From a bacterium (GTDB lineage: Bacteria; Chlamydiota; Chlamydiia; Chlamydiales; Rhabdochlamydiaceae): a stretch of DNA of 5,335 nt. The translations under genes and the position numbers were made by a program. The stretch spans positions 1-5,335 of the forward strand of contig JAKAAD010000075.1 of NCBI GenBank assembly GCA_021802305.1, written 5' to 3'. The notes beneath the pieces are model-generated. The model was not told where the DNA came from. It did no database searches and saw only the letters and a list, made by a program, of their open reading frames with translations. Shown one piece after another: positions 5,187 to 5,335 of the stretch (the stretch's first letter is position 1; every line of letters begins with the position of its first letter).

Positions 5187-5335
5187 ATGCCTCAAGAGAT
5201 GTCAACAGCAAAAAAGTGGATTCACCATTCTGCCTGGCTTTTTTGGCTGCTCTTCGGCTCCTTTTTAGCTGCACTTTCTATCCGCATTTTCCTTATCCCT
5301 AATCACCTCATTGACGGTGGTGTCGTGGGAATTGC
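5187..5335 (+). CDS. YitT-family integral membrane protein (partial, N-terminal 49 codons)
   Basis: The frame opens at the ATG at 5187, with GGAGA (5173-5177) 9 nt upstream, and continues off the right edge. After a short polar start (MPQEMSTAKKW) comes a hydrophobic helix at about 16-37, then the family-typical IPNHLIDGGVVGI at 37-49, matching the IPN-x-LIDGGVTGI signature of YitT/DUF161 membrane proteins. Members have several N-terminal membrane helices and a C-terminal DUF2179 domain; none has a well-established transport substrate. The 67-bp gap after tRNA-Asp has no clear terminator, so read-through from the tRNA operon is possible. Confidence 0.8.
   Translation, partial: MPQEMSTAKKWIHHSAWLFWLLFGSFLAALSIRIFLIPNHLIDGGVVGI

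Noticed and set aside
5013..5195. Minus-strand frame across both tRNA genes
   Set aside because: It is a read-through of tRNA complement; such frames are a known source of false protein predictions.

Overview
The window looks like a chromosomal piece from an environmental, amoeba-associated chlamydia (Chlamydiota, Parachlamydiales-like). Three observations support this. A bacterial gene encodes a eukaryotic-type U-box protein. Both tRNA genes lack an encoded 3' CCA, which argues against Legionella and other gammaproteobacteria, the other well-known carriers of bacterial U-box effectors. Shine-Dalgarno signals are weak at several starts. The assignment is inference; no species can be named from the sequence alone.

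Left part (1-1642, all minus strand): a likely host-interaction locus. A 171-residue protein has a U-box-like domain, a coiled coil built from 14-residue repeats and a C-terminal membrane anchor. Its stop codon is followed 21 bp later by a second gene, a Gln/Glu/Lys-rich helical protein that runs off the left edge. Behind the U-box gene lies a shortened, diverged copy of that second gene's 5' end. An in-frame TGA interrupts it, and a further 39 open codons follow in the same frame.

Middle part (1677-4139, plus strand): a compact three-gene run consisting of a Wzm-type ABC-2 polysaccharide-export permease, its short Wzt/KpsT-type ATPase (2 bp gap) and SurE, a survival-type 5'-nucleotidase (10 bp gap). 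An extended -10 element sits just upstream of the permease. The exporter pair would form one inner-membrane pump. SurE probably shares the transcript but has an unrelated housekeeping role in nucleotide turnover. No sugar-synthesis genes lie alongside.

Right part (4140-5335): a 159-bp convergent spacer with one weak hairpin; a minus-strand gene for a small predicted lipoprotein of unknown function; a 30-codon plus-strand micro-ORF with five cysteines in its last 13 residues, preceded by a good ribosome binding site and a plausible promoter; a tRNA-Val(TAC)/tRNA-Asp(GTC) pair; and the first 49 codons of a YitT-family membrane protein that runs off the right edge. No stretch over 300 bp is empty. 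Stretches 1122-1231, 4140-4298 and 4901-4966 hold no gene I can support.
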